From assembly GCA_002361935.1 (NCBI GenBank), contig DESD01000008.1, positions 1 to 39,288 on the forward strand: a stretch of 39,288 nt of DNA, given 5' to 3'. The notes beneath the pieces were generated by a model that worked only from the letters and a program-made list of their open reading frames with translations, was not told where the DNA came from and did not search any database. Below are positions 16,227-25,803 of the stretch, piece after piece. The position numbers were made by a program, and so were the translations under genes. Origin of the DNA: Ruminococcaceae bacterium UBA3323. Its GTDB lineage: Bacteria; Bacillota; Clostridia; Oscillospirales; Acutalibacteraceae. How positions within the stretch are numbered: the stretch's first letter is position 1; each line of letters starts with the position of its first letter.

Positions 16227-17699
16227 TTGTCAAATACAGACACTAAAGAAATACGCTATGTCGGCGTAAAAGAAAACCTTGCCTATGGCTTTGCAAATGC
16301 AGGTCAGGTTTTTGGCTACAATCTTGTTGCAGGCGGATACCTCTCGCTGTTTTTTACAAAGGTTTTCGGAATCCCTGCAGGTGCAGTTTCAACAATGATT
16401 CTGTTTTTGGGTATTTGGGATGCGATTAATGATCCGCTTATGGGAAGTATTATTGATAAAACAAGAACACGTTACGGAAAGCTTCGCCCGTATCTTATTC
16501 TTGTTCCGCTTCCGCTTTCCATTACAACAATCCTGCTTTTTGCAGGTCCGGAAATTCTTGCAGATACAAAGTCAACAACGATAAAAATTATTTATATGTA
16601 TATTTCCTATTTCATCTGGGAATTTTTCTATACGCTCGGCGATGTTCCGTTCTGGAGCTTAAGTACAGCGATTTCTCCGAATCCCAACGACAGAACAAGG
16701 GCAATATCCTCGGCAAGATTTATTTCAAGTATTCTTGGCGGACTGTCTACAACCTTCCTTGTTGTTATGATGGATTTAAGCAATAAAGGGACTTGGAAGC
16801 TTACCCTTTCTCAGGATTTCCTGATTCTTGCGATTATTGCAGGAACGCTTGGCATGGGTTTGTTTTCTCTTGCCGGTTGGAAAACTAAGGAAAGAGTTGT
16901 GCAAACGGTTAAAGAGCCTTCAATTCTGGATGGCTTTAAGGTGCTGTTTAAGAATAAACCGCTCATGCTGATTATCTGTTCTAATCTTATTGGCACTCTC
17001 GGCGGTTTGGCAGGTGTTTTCCAAACCTATTATTATTCAGAGGTTCTTAATCTGAATTCAGCAGTTATCTGGATTAACCTTCCGGGAACAATTTTCGGAT
17101 TCCTTACATATCTTCTTATCCCGAAGCTGAAGAAAAAATTTGATAACAGGCAGATTGTTATTCTTAATTTAACCTGCCGCCTGATAACAGCCGTGCTTGT
17201 CTTTGTGCTTGGTCTTAAATTTTATAATTCAAATGTACTTGTTGTTTCCATTCTGCTTATGGTTCAAAACTTCATTTTCAGCTTTTTCAATACAATCAAT
17301 ATGGTTATTCCAACTGAAATGATTGGTGATACCGTTGATTATATGGAATGGAAAACAGGTGAAAGAAACGAGGGTGTAAGCTTCTCTGTTTTAACCTTCC
17401 TTGGAAAGCTTACAGGCTCTGTTTCAACCTCAATCGGTACAGCACTTCTTCCGCTTATCGGACTTTCGTTTGTTAAGGTATCTGCAACAGAAACCATGGC
17501 AGTAAAAGGCGATCATACGGATTTGTGGATTTGGGCGCTTTATATTCTTGTGCCGCATGTGTTAAGCCTTATTTCCGTTATTCCTTATCTTTTCTATGAT
17601 TTAAGAGGGGAAAAGCTTGCGCAGATTCGTTCCGATTTAAAGGAAAGAAGAGAAGAAGTATCAAAACAGGTGTCAGAGGAGGCTGCTGAAAATGAGTAA
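16227..17699 (+). CDS. GPH-family sugar:cation symporter (MelB-like)
   Basis: 490 residues with about 12 hydrophobic helices, the size and look of the glycoside-pentoside-hexuronide symporters. Family signatures are the early acidic segment GIWDAINDPLMGSIIDKTRTRYGKLRPY and the later EMIGDTVDYMEWKTGERNEG. It starts with TTG 16227, supported by GGAGGG seven bases upstream; no ATG fits. A TATAAT at 16186-16191 may be its -10 box, without a clear -35. It overlaps the next gene by 8 bases and is in an operon with GH43, so the likely cargo is a plant glycan disaccharide or oligosaccharide. Confidence 0.9.
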   Translation: MSNTDTKEIRYVGVKENLAYGFANAGQVFGYNLVAGGYLSLFFTKVFGIPAGAVSTMILFLGIWDAINDPLMGSIIDKTRTRYGKLRPYLILVPLPLSITTILLFAGPEILADTKSTTIKIIYMYISYFIWEFFYTLGDVPFWSLSTAISPNPNDRTRAISSARFISSILGGLSTTFLVVMMDLSNKGTWKLTLSQDFLILAIIAGTLGMGLFSLAGWKTKERVVQTVKEPSILDGFKVLFKNKPLMLIICSNLIGTLGGLAGVFQTYYYSEVLNLNSAVIWINLPGTIFGFLTYLLIPKLKKKFDNRQIVILNLTCRLITAVLVFVLGLKFYNSNVLVVSILLMVQNFIFSFFNTINMVIPTEMIGDTVDYMEWKTGERNEGVSFSVLTFLGKLTGSVSTSIGTALLPLIGLSFVKVSATETMAVKGDHTDLWIWALYILVPHVLSLISVIPYLFYDLRGEKLAQIRSDLKERREEVSKQVSEEAAENE

Positions 17700-18300
17700 T
17701 TGCCCGAAGTGTAATAAAAAAATAGGCGCATTCTATTTTAAACAGAATTGCCCTTACTGCAATGCGAATTTAATGTATTATGATTTTGATAATCGTTTAA
17801 AGGAAGATGCTGCTCTTGCCGAAAAAGAGTGGAATGCTGTTGGTAAAATCACAAACGGAATAAAGGCGTCAACCATAGGCTCTCCTCCGGCAATCGTAAG
17901 GCTGATTATGTTTATAGCGCCTGTTGTTGCTCTTCTTATGCCAACCTTTAAAATGAATGGCAATACGATAAATCTTATTTCAATGATAAAGCAGGTAATA
18001 GGATCGGCTTCTGATGTTTTCGGAAATAAGGCAATGCTGTTTGCATTTGTTACCTTTGCAGTGGCAATTGTATTTGCTCTTATTAATCTTGTGATTTCTC
18101 TGTTTTCTTTTACAAAAAACGGATTGATGAGAAACATCATTTTCACTGTAATTGGTGTAATTGCTTTTGCAGGTGTTGCTATTGTTGCTGCAGAGGCTGG
18201 TGCAGCAATCATTCTGTTTGGTGGGTTTTATGTGGCTGTTGCGCTTATGCTTATTCAGGTTTCACTGCACAGAGCCGTTAATAAAAAGTTTGAAAGATAA
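17692..18300 (+). CDS. Zinc-ribbon membrane protein
   Basis: 202 residues. The N-terminus holds two CxxC pairs (CPKCNKK and CPYCNAN) that form a zinc ribbon; then four hydrophobic helices from about 68 to 192. It overlaps the symporter gene by 8 bases and precedes GH43 by 5, so it is part of the sugar-use operon, but no link to sugar chemistry is visible. Function unknown. Confidence 0.75.
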   Translation: MSNCPKCNKKIGAFYFKQNCPYCNANLMYYDFDNRLKEDAALAEKEWNAVGKITNGIKASTIGSPPAIVRLIMFIAPVVALLMPTFKMNGNTINLISMIKQVIGSASDVFGNKAMLFAFVTFAVAIVFALINLVISLFSFTKNGLMRNIIFTVIGVIAFAGVAIVAAEAGAAIILFGGFYVAVALMLIQVSLHRAVNKKFER

Positions 18301-18305
18301 ACGCT

Positions 18306-19157
18306 ATGAAATTGATTGATATTAATATAAGAGATCCGTTTGTGCTGTTTGAAAAGGATACGTATTATCTTTATGGCACAAGGGCAAAAAAATTTGGCTG
18401 CAAAACAGGCGGCTTTGATGTTTACACCTCTGATAATCTTATGGATTGGAGCAATCCTGCAGAATGTTTCCATTCAGCTGCATATGGTTTTAACAAAGAG
18501 GTTAACTGGGCGCCTGAAGTGCACAAATATCGTGGTGCATACTATATGTTTGCTACCTTTACTAAGGAAAACGGCTTAAGGGGTACTTTTGCCCTTAAGG
18601 CAAACAGCCCGCTCGGTCCCTTTGTTCCGCACAGCGAAAAGGCACTAACGCCCGAAGAATGGGAGTGCTTGGACGGAACGCTTTATATTGATAAGGGCGG
18701 AAATCCTTATCTTATTTTCTGCCATGAGCATACGCAGATTATTGACGGAACCGTGTGTTATGTTCGCTTAAGTGATGATTTAAGCAAGGCTGTGTCTGAG
18801 CCGGTAACAATGTTCTGCGGCTCATCGCCGTATTATGTTGAAGAAAAGGCAGAAGGAGAGCATTATATAACGGATGGTCCGTTTATGTACAGAACCTCAA
18901 ACGGTGAGCTGCTGATGATCTGGTCTACCTTTATTCATCATCAGTATGCTCAGTGCCTTGCAAAATCAGATAACGGTGAAATAGACGGAAACTTTATCCA
19001 CCTTTCGCCGCTGATTACAAATGACGGCGGCCACGGAATGCTTTTTGACAGCAAAGAGGGATTAATGCTTACCTTTCATACACCGAATCAAACAAGCTTT
19101 GAACGCCCAATCTTTAAGAGAATGAAAGATACAGGCCGTTTAATTGAAATTGTATAA
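18306..19157 (+). CDS. Glycoside hydrolase family 43-like enzyme, cytoplasmic
   Basis: 283 residues, a single five-bladed propeller without signal peptide, so it acts inside the cell on imported oligosaccharide. The catalytic base is D10 in NIRDPFV; the pKa-tuning Asp is D123 in ECLDGTLYI. The position where most GH43 enzymes have the acid Glu reads D190 in YITDGPFMY. Xylosidase or arabinofuranosidase activity would be typical of GH43, but the Asp makes the exact activity uncertain; some subfamilies may carry TDGP naturally. It closes the operon with the GPH symporter. Confidence 0.85.
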   Translation: MKLIDINIRDPFVLFEKDTYYLYGTRAKKFGCKTGGFDVYTSDNLMDWSNPAECFHSAAYGFNKEVNWAPEVHKYRGAYYMFATFTKENGLRGTFALKANSPLGPFVPHSEKALTPEEWECLDGTLYIDKGGNPYLIFCHEHTQIIDGTVCYVRLSDDLSKAVSEPVTMFCGSSPYYVEEKAEGEHYITDGPFMYRTSNGELLMIWSTFIHHQYAQCLAKSDNGEIDGNFIHLSPLITNDGGHGMLFDSKEGLMLTFHTPNQTSFERPIFKRMKDTGRLIEIV

Positions 19158-19162
19158 AACTT

Positions 19163-19191
19163 AGGAGCAGCTTTAAGCTGCTCCTTTTTTC
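19163..19191 (+). terminator. Rho-independent terminator
   Basis: Stem AGGAGCAGC with GCTGCTCCT around a TTTAA loop, then six T. Ends the symporter-GH43 operon. Confidence 0.92.
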
Positions 19192-21010
19192 AGTTTATAT
19201 AGTATTTTGCCTGTGCATTCCACAGCTCGCTGTATTTGCCGCCCATTTCAATCAGCTGCCGATGTGTTCCTGTTTCAATTAATTCAGCTTTATCGAATAC
19301 TGCAATGTTATCGCAAAATGCACAGCTTGATAATCTGTGAGAAATATAGATTGCTGTTTTGTTTTGAACAAAAGAATTAAATCGGCTGTATATTTCGTTT
19401 TCTGCAATCGGGTCAAGCGCAGCGGTCGGCTCATCCAGAATAACAATCGGAGCATCCTTGTATAAGGCTCTTGCAAGGGCAAGCTTTTGTGCTTCTCCTC
19501 CCGAAATCTCAATGCCGGCTTTATCAATGTTTTTGTAAAGATATGTATTTTCCTTTTCAGGCATATTTAAAACACGCTCTTTAATGTTTGCCTGTTCAAG
19601 GCAGTTGTATAATTTTTCCTTTTCATATTCTTTGCTTGTGCAGATGTTTTTGTATAAAGGAAGTGAAAACATCTTAAAATCCTGAAAAACAACGGAATAC
19701 AAATTCATTATGCTTTCTTTCGTATAATCCTTGATGTTTATTCCGTTGATAAGGATTTCACCGTCTGTAACATCATATAGCCTGCACATAAGCTTTATAA
19801 AGGTGGTTTTGCCGCTCCCGTTTCTGCCGACAACGGCAAGATGCTCACCGTTGTTTATGATTAAGCTAACATTCTTCAGTGAATAATGCCTGCTGCCGGG
19901 ATATTTGAAGGATACATTTCTGAATTCAATTTCAAATCTGCTGCCGTCAAGCTCTTTATCTCCATATCGTTTATCGTCTTTCGATTCCGTAATCGCAAAA
20001 TAAACATGAGCAAGCGGCAATATTTCAACAAGCTTCCCAAGCGTGTTGGCAATCTGCATAACGCCGCTTATTATCTGCATAAACGCACCGCAGTAAAGAA
20101 CCAGCTTACCAATGTCAAAAAGCCCGTAAAGTCCTTTAATGCCGATAAACAGATATACGCCAAAGCTTACTGCTGCTCCCATAATTGCAACTAAGGAGCT
20201 TGTTTTTGCGGTTCTCATTGAAATCTTTTTTAGCGTTTTTTCACCGTCATTCAATATTTTGTCTGTTGCAATATGATTAATCAGGTTCTGCTCTTTATAA
20301 AGCCTTATTTCTTTGCCTGTTTTATAATCTCTGAAAATATCAATGAAGGAATAAAACAGTCTGTCCAGCTCGGCATATGCTTCATTGGCTGCAAGATAGG
20401 ATTTATTCATCCTGATGGCAATAGCAAGCATAATTCCTGCCATGGCAACGATTACGCATATAAGGGTAATCAGGAAAACAGGTTTTTCAAAAAAGCCTGT
20501 TCCTGTTGCCGTAAAACCGATTTTGAGTAGCGGCATAATCATTACAATTGCGATTGTAAGTGTTAAAACGCCGATTATAAAAACAGATGTTGTCCATATG
20601 AAATACGGAAATCTTGCCCATCGGCTTGCGCCTGCTTCCTCGTGTTTATGGATTATTTTGCGGAATTCGCTGTCTTCAAGCTTTTCATATTCTGTTTTAT
20701 AAAGCTTTTTTGCCATTTTTTCGCTTTCCTTGTCAAGCAGAATATGCCGAAGTCCATCAATATAGTCGGAAAGAAAGTCATTCAGAAAATGAAAGGCAAA
20801 ATTGATAATGAGTGCAAGGAAAATATAGATAAATACATCCTTAAAGTCTGCACCCTGTGAAAGCAGAGTAACAAGCCTTGCCGTAAAGTAAATGTTTACA
20901 AAGGGCCTTGCGGCTTGTATCAGTGCGTTGATCAGCATTGCGGGAATTATGTGCTTTTCAAGCTGATGAATTTCCCTGTACATCTTAAAAATCATTTTAA
21001 AATTACGCAT
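19190..21010 (-). CDS. ABC exporter half-transporter (membrane + ATPase)
   Basis: 606 residues: six-helix membrane domain (about 1-330), then an ATPase with Walker A GRNGSGKTT, signature ISGGEAQ, Walker B VILDEPTAALDP and H-loop ISHRLSS. The Walker B Glu is present, so this half should hydrolyse ATP. It starts inside the end of the previous gene (8-base overlap) and the partner is of similar size, so the two form a heterodimeric exporter. The signature has Ile in place of the usual Leu. Substrate unknown; peptide, drug or lipid are possible. Confidence 0.9.
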   Translation of the reverse strand: MRNFKMIFKMYREIHQLEKHIIPAMLINALIQAARPFVNIYFTARLVTLLSQGADFKDVFIYIFLALIINFAFHFLNDFLSDYIDGLRHILLDKESEKMAKKLYKTEYEKLEDSEFRKIIHKHEEAGASRWARFPYFIWTTSVFIIGVLTLTIAIVMIMPLLKIGFTATGTGFFEKPVFLITLICVIVAMAGIMLAIAIRMNKSYLAANEAYAELDRLFYSFIDIFRDYKTGKEIRLYKEQNLINHIATDKILNDGEKTLKKISMRTAKTSSLVAIMGAAVSFGVYLFIGIKGLYGLFDIGKLVLYCGAFMQIISGVMQIANTLGKLVEILPLAHVYFAITESKDDKRYGDKELDGSRFEIEFRNVSFKYPGSRHYSLKNVSLIINNGEHLAVVGRNGSGKTTFIKLMCRLYDVTDGEILINGINIKDYTKESIMNLYSVVFQDFKMFSLPLYKNICTSKEYEKEKLYNCLEQANIKERVLNMPEKENTYLYKNIDKAGIEISGGEAQKLALARALYKDAPIVILDEPTAALDPIAENEIYSRFNSFVQNKTAIYISHRLSSCAFCDNIAVFDKAELIETGTHRQLIEMGGKYSELWNAQAKYYIN

Positions 21011-22781
21011 TTACAGCCACCTCCTGCTCTTTGTAATAGTAGCTCTGGAGCTGATACATTTTGTAATAAGCACCCTTAAGTGCCATTAATTCATCATGTG
21101 TTCCTTCCTCTGTAATTCTTCCGTCCGAAACAAAAATAATTCTGTCACAAAAGCGGGTAGAGGACAGCCGGTGAGAAATGAAGAAAGAAAGCTTACCGTT
21201 TGTAAGCGCATTGTATTTCAGATAAAGCTCGTTTTCGGCGATTGGGTCAAGTGCGGCGGTCGGCTCGTCCAGAATCAGCACAGGTGCATCCTTGTAAATG
21301 GCTTTGGCAAGCAGCAGCTTTTGCTTTTCTCCGCCTGAAAAATCAACAGCATTTTTGTATACCTCTTTATCCATCATGGATTTTTCCTTGTTTTCCAAGG
21401 CATTTATTTTATCTGCAATGCCTGCCTTTTCCAGTGCTGCATACAGCTTTTCCCTGTCATAATCCATTTCGGCTGTAAGATTTTCCGCAATGCTCATCGG
21501 AAGAAAATAATAGTCCTGAAAAATTGCAGAAAACAAATTAAAGCAGCTTTCCTTTGAAATATCAGCTGTGCTTGTTCCGTTTATGGCTATTTCGCCCTCT
21601 GTTGGGCTGTATAAGCCGCACAGCAGCTTTATCAGTGTTGTTTTTCCGGCACCGTTTTCGCCTACGATTGCAATGTTTTCTCCGTTTCTGAATCTAAGAT
21701 TGATGTTTTTTAAGGTTTCCTTTTCCGCAGACGGATATTTGTAGGAAACATTTTTAAATTCGATTGTCTGAATATTTCTTTCTTTAAATTCAATTCCCTT
21801 GTCTGCTTTGTCCTCGCTTTCAATATACTTTCGATATGCCCTGCATTCATTGCAGCATCTTTCTATCTGAGAATATGAATATACAAGGCTTACAATCCAG
21901 TTTGAAAATCCCGTTATAATACCGAAGTAAAATACAAATTCGGAAACAGAAAGCCTGCCTTTTGTAACAAGATAAACCAGATAAAGATATGCAACCGCCT
22001 CCCGCATAAGGTTAAGAAGGGCAGTTACTGCATCAAAGGCGGCAGCCTGATGGGTATATTTTGAAATAATTTTCTCAATATTATAAAGTGCGTCTGAGAG
22101 TGATTTTATAAAGTAATCCTGTAATCCGTAAAGCTTTATATCTTTACAGGCATCTGTATCCTTGCTCATTTTATAAAAGTAGTCAAACTTTGTTCTGAAT
22201 TTGGATCTGCTGTCAAGATTTTCGCTGATTTTCTTATTTATAATTTTTAAAAGTGCAAACTGCGCAATACAGGTTGCAAGAATAAGCAGAATCATGAAAA
22301 AATTTATTTTATAAATCAATGCAGAAGATGCAATAACGCCAACAATGCAAACGCAGAACTGATTGCATGTGTCTATAAAATTCGCACCACCGGACCATCT
22401 GCCGCTGTAAAAATCTTCGGCTCTTTTCTGAATTTCTCTTTTTTCAAGGCTTTCAATGTTTACATAATCCGTGGAAAGGTTTTTGCGAAATGCCATAACT
22501 GCGTAACGCATGCGCACAATTCTTGCTCCGCCGCGGATAAGCTCCTGCATAAATGGATCCATCCATATTGTAAGTGTAAGCAGCAGGCTTAAAAGTGCAA
22601 CAACCAATATAAGCCGGTTCACAGTTACGCCCTCATTAATGCAGTCAATCATTGCCTTTGGTATGTATGCCGTAACAATCGGCTGAAGCACAAGCGCAGG
22701 AACCCGGATAAAGAAAAAGAAAAGGCTTTTTCTGTCCCATGCTATCCAGTTGGAAAGCATATATTTTATGTTTTCAATCAT
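21003..22781 (-). CDS. ABC exporter half-transporter, partner subunit
   Basis: 592 residues from ATG 22781, chosen because GAGGG lies upstream; a longer TTG reading from 22796 begins at that site. Membrane domain (about 1-320), then ATPase with Walker A GENGAGKTT, signature FSGGEKQ, Walker B LILDEPTAALDP and H-loop ISHRLSS. Both halves keep catalytic residues, so no degenerate site is evident. It is the first gene of the two-gene operon, expressed from the promoter at 22866-22894, which is overlapped by a palindrome and faces a divergent XRE regulator. Confidence 0.9.
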   Translation of the reverse strand: MIENIKYMLSNWIAWDRKSLFFFFIRVPALVLQPIVTAYIPKAMIDCINEGVTVNRLILVVALLSLLLTLTIWMDPFMQELIRGGARIVRMRYAVMAFRKNLSTDYVNIESLEKREIQKRAEDFYSGRWSGGANFIDTCNQFCVCIVGVIASSALIYKINFFMILLILATCIAQFALLKIINKKISENLDSRSKFRTKFDYFYKMSKDTDACKDIKLYGLQDYFIKSLSDALYNIEKIISKYTHQAAAFDAVTALLNLMREAVAYLYLVYLVTKGRLSVSEFVFYFGIITGFSNWIVSLVYSYSQIERCCNECRAYRKYIESEDKADKGIEFKERNIQTIEFKNVSYKYPSAEKETLKNINLRFRNGENIAIVGENGAGKTTLIKLLCGLYSPTEGEIAINGTSTADISKESCFNLFSAIFQDYYFLPMSIAENLTAEMDYDREKLYAALEKAGIADKINALENKEKSMMDKEVYKNAVDFSGGEKQKLLLAKAIYKDAPVLILDEPTAALDPIAENELYLKYNALTNGKLSFFISHRLSSTRFCDRIIFVSDGRITEEGTHDELMALKGAYYKMYQLQSYYYKEQEVAVNA

Positions 22782-22865
22782 AATGTTTACCCTCAATTAA
22801 ATTTTCCTGTTTATTTGCGTATAATGTGAATAAACAGAGGGGGAACTGTTAAATATCACAATACC

Positions 22866-22894
22866 ATCATACATAACATTTATCTGCTTGTCAA
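22866..22894 (-). promoter_or_regulatory. Sigma-A promoter of the ABC exporter operon
   Basis: On the minus strand: TTGACA (22889-22894), 17-base spacer, TATGAT (22866-22871). The only strong promoter match in the divergent gap. Confidence 0.75.
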
Positions 22895-22929
22895 TGTTTG
22901 ATTTGCAAACATTACAAAAAATTTTTGTA
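22893..22929. promoter_or_regulatory. Operator-like palindromes between exporter and XRE gene
   Basis: AATGTTTG-N5-CAAACATT (22893-22913) is a perfect 8-bp inverted repeat that overlaps the exporter -35 box. It abuts TACAAAAA-A-TTTTTGTA (22913-22929), a second near-palindrome. The layout suits autoregulation and exporter repression by the adjacent XRE protein; binding is inferred. Confidence 0.6.
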
Positions 22930-22962
22930 CAAAGAATGTATTATTAAAAACAGGGTGAGTGT

Positions 22963-23187
22963 ATGAATTATGTTGATAGAATTGTTGCTTTAAGGCAGGA
23001 TAGGGATTTAAAGCAGGAAGAGGTTGCAAGGGTGCTGAACAGATCAAGATCTGCTTATGCCAACCTTGAAATAAAAAGATACAGATTTACGGTAGAGGAT
23101 ATTATTAAGCTTTGCGAATTTTATAATGTATGCCCCGAATATATACTGGGCTTTACAGATGAACCGATTCCGCTTAATAAGCTTTAA
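22963..23187 (+). CDS. XRE-family transcriptional regulator
   Basis: 74 residues, one helix-turn-helix of the Cro/C1 type: IVALRQDRDLKQEEVARVLN, SRSAYANLEIKRYRF, and CPEYILGFTDE. Divergent to the ABC exporter, with two palindromes in between, so it likely controls exporter expression. AGGGTGAG precedes ATG 22963. Confidence 0.85.
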   Translation: MNYVDRIVALRQDRDLKQEEVARVLNRSRSAYANLEIKRYRFTVEDIIKLCEFYNVCPEYILGFTDEPIPLNKL

Positions 23188-23280
23188 AGTGTCTGCCTTT
23201 GTGCATAAGTGCTTTTTTGCAATAGCTTTACTAATTGTTTTATTTGTGATAATATATATTTCAATAGAAAGGGTGATTTT

Positions 23281-25725
23281 ATGTCTTTAAAAACAAAAGT
23301 GGTAAACGGTGTTACAATGCTTGTTTCCAAGGTTACGGGGCTGTCACAGGATAGTGCTGCTGACAGAGAAAAGATGCCGAAAATCATAACGCCCGGTATG
23401 CCCGAGATTTTAAGAAGGGTTGCCGCAGAGGGTACTGTTCTTTTGAAGAATGATGATGCGCTTCCTCTTGCAGACGGCACAACCGTGTCCGTTTTCGGAA
23501 GAAATCAGCTTGAATGGTTCAATACAGGCTATGGCTCGGGCGGTGATGTTAACAATCCGTATGCCATCAGTCTTATTGAGGGATTAAAAAACTGTAAAGG
23601 TATAACACTTAACAATGAGCTTCTTGATATTTATAAGGAATGGCACGAAAAGCATCCGATAGATCATGGCTTCTGGGGCCATTGGCCGCGTTGCTTTCCT
23701 GAAATGCCTGTTGATGACAGCCTTGTTAAAAGAGCCGCCGAGGTTTCGGATTATGCTGTTTTCACAATCGGCAGATCATCGGGTGAGGATAGGGAAAATG
23801 CGCTTATCAAGGGCAGCTTCTATCTGAATGATGATGAAAAAAATATTCTTTCTCTTCTTACAAAGCATTTCAAAAAAACGATTGTTCTTCTGAATATCGG
23901 CAGTGTAATTGATTTAAGCTTTATAAATGAGTATAACGGAAAAATCAGCGCCGCCCTTGTTGTATGGCAGGGCGGAATGGAAAGCGGCAATGCCGTTGCA
24001 GATATTCTTTCGGGCGCCGTTACACCATCGGGAAAATTAACGGATACAATTGCAAAAAGCTATGAGGATTATCCGTCCGCTAATTCCTTCGGTGCAAAGA
24101 AATTCAATAATTATGAAGAGGATATTTATGTAGGTTATCGCTGGTTTGAAACCTTTTATCCCGAAAATGTGCTTTATCCGTTCGGCTTCGGCCTGTCCTA
24201 TACGGATTTTGATATAAAGTGCAATTCGGTTGATGCGGATGAAAACGGTTTTGAATTCAGTGTAACTGTTAAAAATACAGGAAAAAGCTTCAGCGGTAAA
24301 GAGGTTGTTCAGATTTATGTTGAAAAGCCTTGCGGCATCCTCGGCAATCCGTCCAGAATTCTTGCAGGCTTTGCAAAAACAAAGAATCTTGCTCCGAATG
24401 AGGAAGAGGAAATGACTGTATTTGTTTCTATTGAACGTCTTTCCTCGTATGATGATAAGGGCGAAACGGGCAATAAATCTGCATATGTTATTGAAAAGGG
24501 TGCTTACAATTTCTATGTGGGCAACAGTGTAAGAGCAGCCGAGCTTGCCTATACATATTATCAGGCTGAAACTGCTGTTTACGAGCAGCTGAAGGAAGCA
24601 TCTGCGCCAACAGACGGCTTTGATATTTACACCTGCGGTATGAAAGACGGAAAAAGGATTTTGGCAAAGAAGCCTGTAAGCACAAAGACAACGAACCTTA
24701 AAAACATTATTCTTACCAATCTTCCGAAAGGTGTTGATTACTCGGGCGATAAGGGCTATAAGCTTTCCGATGTTAAATCGGGAAAAGTTTCAATGGATGC
24801 TTTCGTTGCTCAGCTTGATCTTGATGAGCTTGAAGCCATCAGCAGGGGCGCATATGTTATGGGGCATCCTCTGGGTGCAGAGGGAAATGCCGGTGTGTTC
24901 GGCGGTGTTCTTCCGTCGCTTCGTGAAAAGGGAGTTCCTGCTGTTACTACAACAGACGGCCCGTCGGGTATCCGCCTTAAGGCAAGCTGCTCTTTAATCC
25001 CTGTGGGCACGCTGCTTGCATGTACCTTTGATGAAAAGCTTGTTGAGGAAATGTATACCAAGGTAGGCGAAGAAATGGTAGACAGAGGAAGCGATGTTCT
25101 TCTTGCTCCCGGTATGAATATTCACAGAAATCCGCTTTGCGGAAGAAACTTTGAATATTTTTCCGAAGATCCGTTTGTAACGGGCAAAATTGCGGCTGCC
25201 GCAGTTAAGGGTATTCAGAAAAACGGCGTTTCTGCCTGCCCCAAGCATTTTGCCTGCAACAATCAGGAATTTAAGCGTAATTCAAACAGCTCTAATGTTT
25301 CGGAAAGAGCACTTCGTGAAATTTACTTAAAGGGCTTTGAAATCTGCGTTAAGGAAGCGGAGCCGTGGAATATTATGACCTCCTATAACAGGATAAACGG
25401 TGTGTTCGGCCATTATAATTATGAGCTTTGCAGAATGATTCTTCGTGATGAATGGGGCTTTGACGGCTGCATTATGACTGACTGGTGGATGCAGTATAAA
25501 AAATCTCCGGAATTCCCGAATATTAAGGATAATGCGTATCGTGTGCGCGGCTGCGTGGATGTGCTTATGCCCGGCGGCAAAAGAGTCGGCAAGCAGAAAA
25601 GCGACGGCACACTTCTGAAAACCTATGGTCAGGAAGACGGCATAACCCTTGGCGAAATGCAGTACTGTGCAAAGAATGTGCTTAACTTTGCAATGAACTC
25701 AAAAGCTATGGAAAGATTAAAATAA
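23281..25725 (+). CDS. Glycoside hydrolase family 3 beta-glucosidase, permuted domain order
   Basis: 814 residues from ATG 23281, with AGAAAGGGTGAT upstream. The order is reversed from standard GH3: the alpha/beta sandwich (EGTVLLKNDDALPL near 45-60, then NIGSVIDLSF) and fibronectin-III-like domain (VTVKNTGKSFSGKEVVQIYV) come first. The TIM-barrel catalytic domain comes last (TTDGPSGIR, CPKHFACNNQE, nucleophile D734 in IMTDWW). This permuted form is known from ruminal bacteria such as Ruminococcus albus. No signal peptide, so it probably cleaves cellobiose-like sugars in the cytoplasm. It is monocistronic, bounded by its own terminator. Confidence 0.93.
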   Translation: MSLKTKVVNGVTMLVSKVTGLSQDSAADREKMPKIITPGMPEILRRVAAEGTVLLKNDDALPLADGTTVSVFGRNQLEWFNTGYGSGGDVNNPYAISLIEGLKNCKGITLNNELLDIYKEWHEKHPIDHGFWGHWPRCFPEMPVDDSLVKRAAEVSDYAVFTIGRSSGEDRENALIKGSFYLNDDEKNILSLLTKHFKKTIVLLNIGSVIDLSFINEYNGKISAALVVWQGGMESGNAVADILSGAVTPSGKLTDTIAKSYEDYPSANSFGAKKFNNYEEDIYVGYRWFETFYPENVLYPFGFGLSYTDFDIKCNSVDADENGFEFSVTVKNTGKSFSGKEVVQIYVEKPCGILGNPSRILAGFAKTKNLAPNEEEEMTVFVSIERLSSYDDKGETGNKSAYVIEKGAYNFYVGNSVRAAELAYTYYQAETAVYEQLKEASAPTDGFDIYTCGMKDGKRILAKKPVSTKTTNLKNIILTNLPKGVDYSGDKGYKLSDVKSGKVSMDAFVAQLDLDELEAISRGAYVMGHPLGAEGNAGVFGGVLPSLREKGVPAVTTTDGPSGIRLKASCSLIPVGTLLACTFDEKLVEEMYTKVGEEMVDRGSDVLLAPGMNIHRNPLCGRNFEYFSEDPFVTGKIAAAAVKGIQKNGVSACPKHFACNNQEFKRNSNSSNVSERALREIYLKGFEICVKEAEPWNIMTSYNRINGVFGHYNYELCRMILRDEWGFDGCIMTDWWMQYKKSPEFPNIKDNAYRVRGCVDVLMPGGKRVGKQKSDGTLLKTYGQEDGITLGEMQYCAKNVLNFAMNSKAMERLK

Positions 25726-25730
25726 AATTT

Positions 25731-25763
25731 AAAGGCTTCCCCTCAAGGGGAAGCCTTTTTTTG
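25731..25763 (+). terminator. Rho-independent terminator
   Basis: Stem AAAGGCTTCCCC with its complement around TCAA, then a T-run. Ends the GH3 transcript just before the tandem small RNA genes. Confidence 0.92.
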
Positions 25764-25768
25764 ATTCA

Positions 25769-25797
25769 TTGACTTTATAACTGAATAATGCTATACT
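25769..25797 (+). promoter_or_regulatory. Promoter of small RNA copy 1
   Basis: TTGACT (25769-25774), 17-base spacer, TATACT (25792-25797). The duplicate promoter at 25998-26026 has the same boxes and spacing, though its spacer differs in sequence. Confidence 0.8.
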
Positions 25798-25803
25798 GAA
25801 TTT

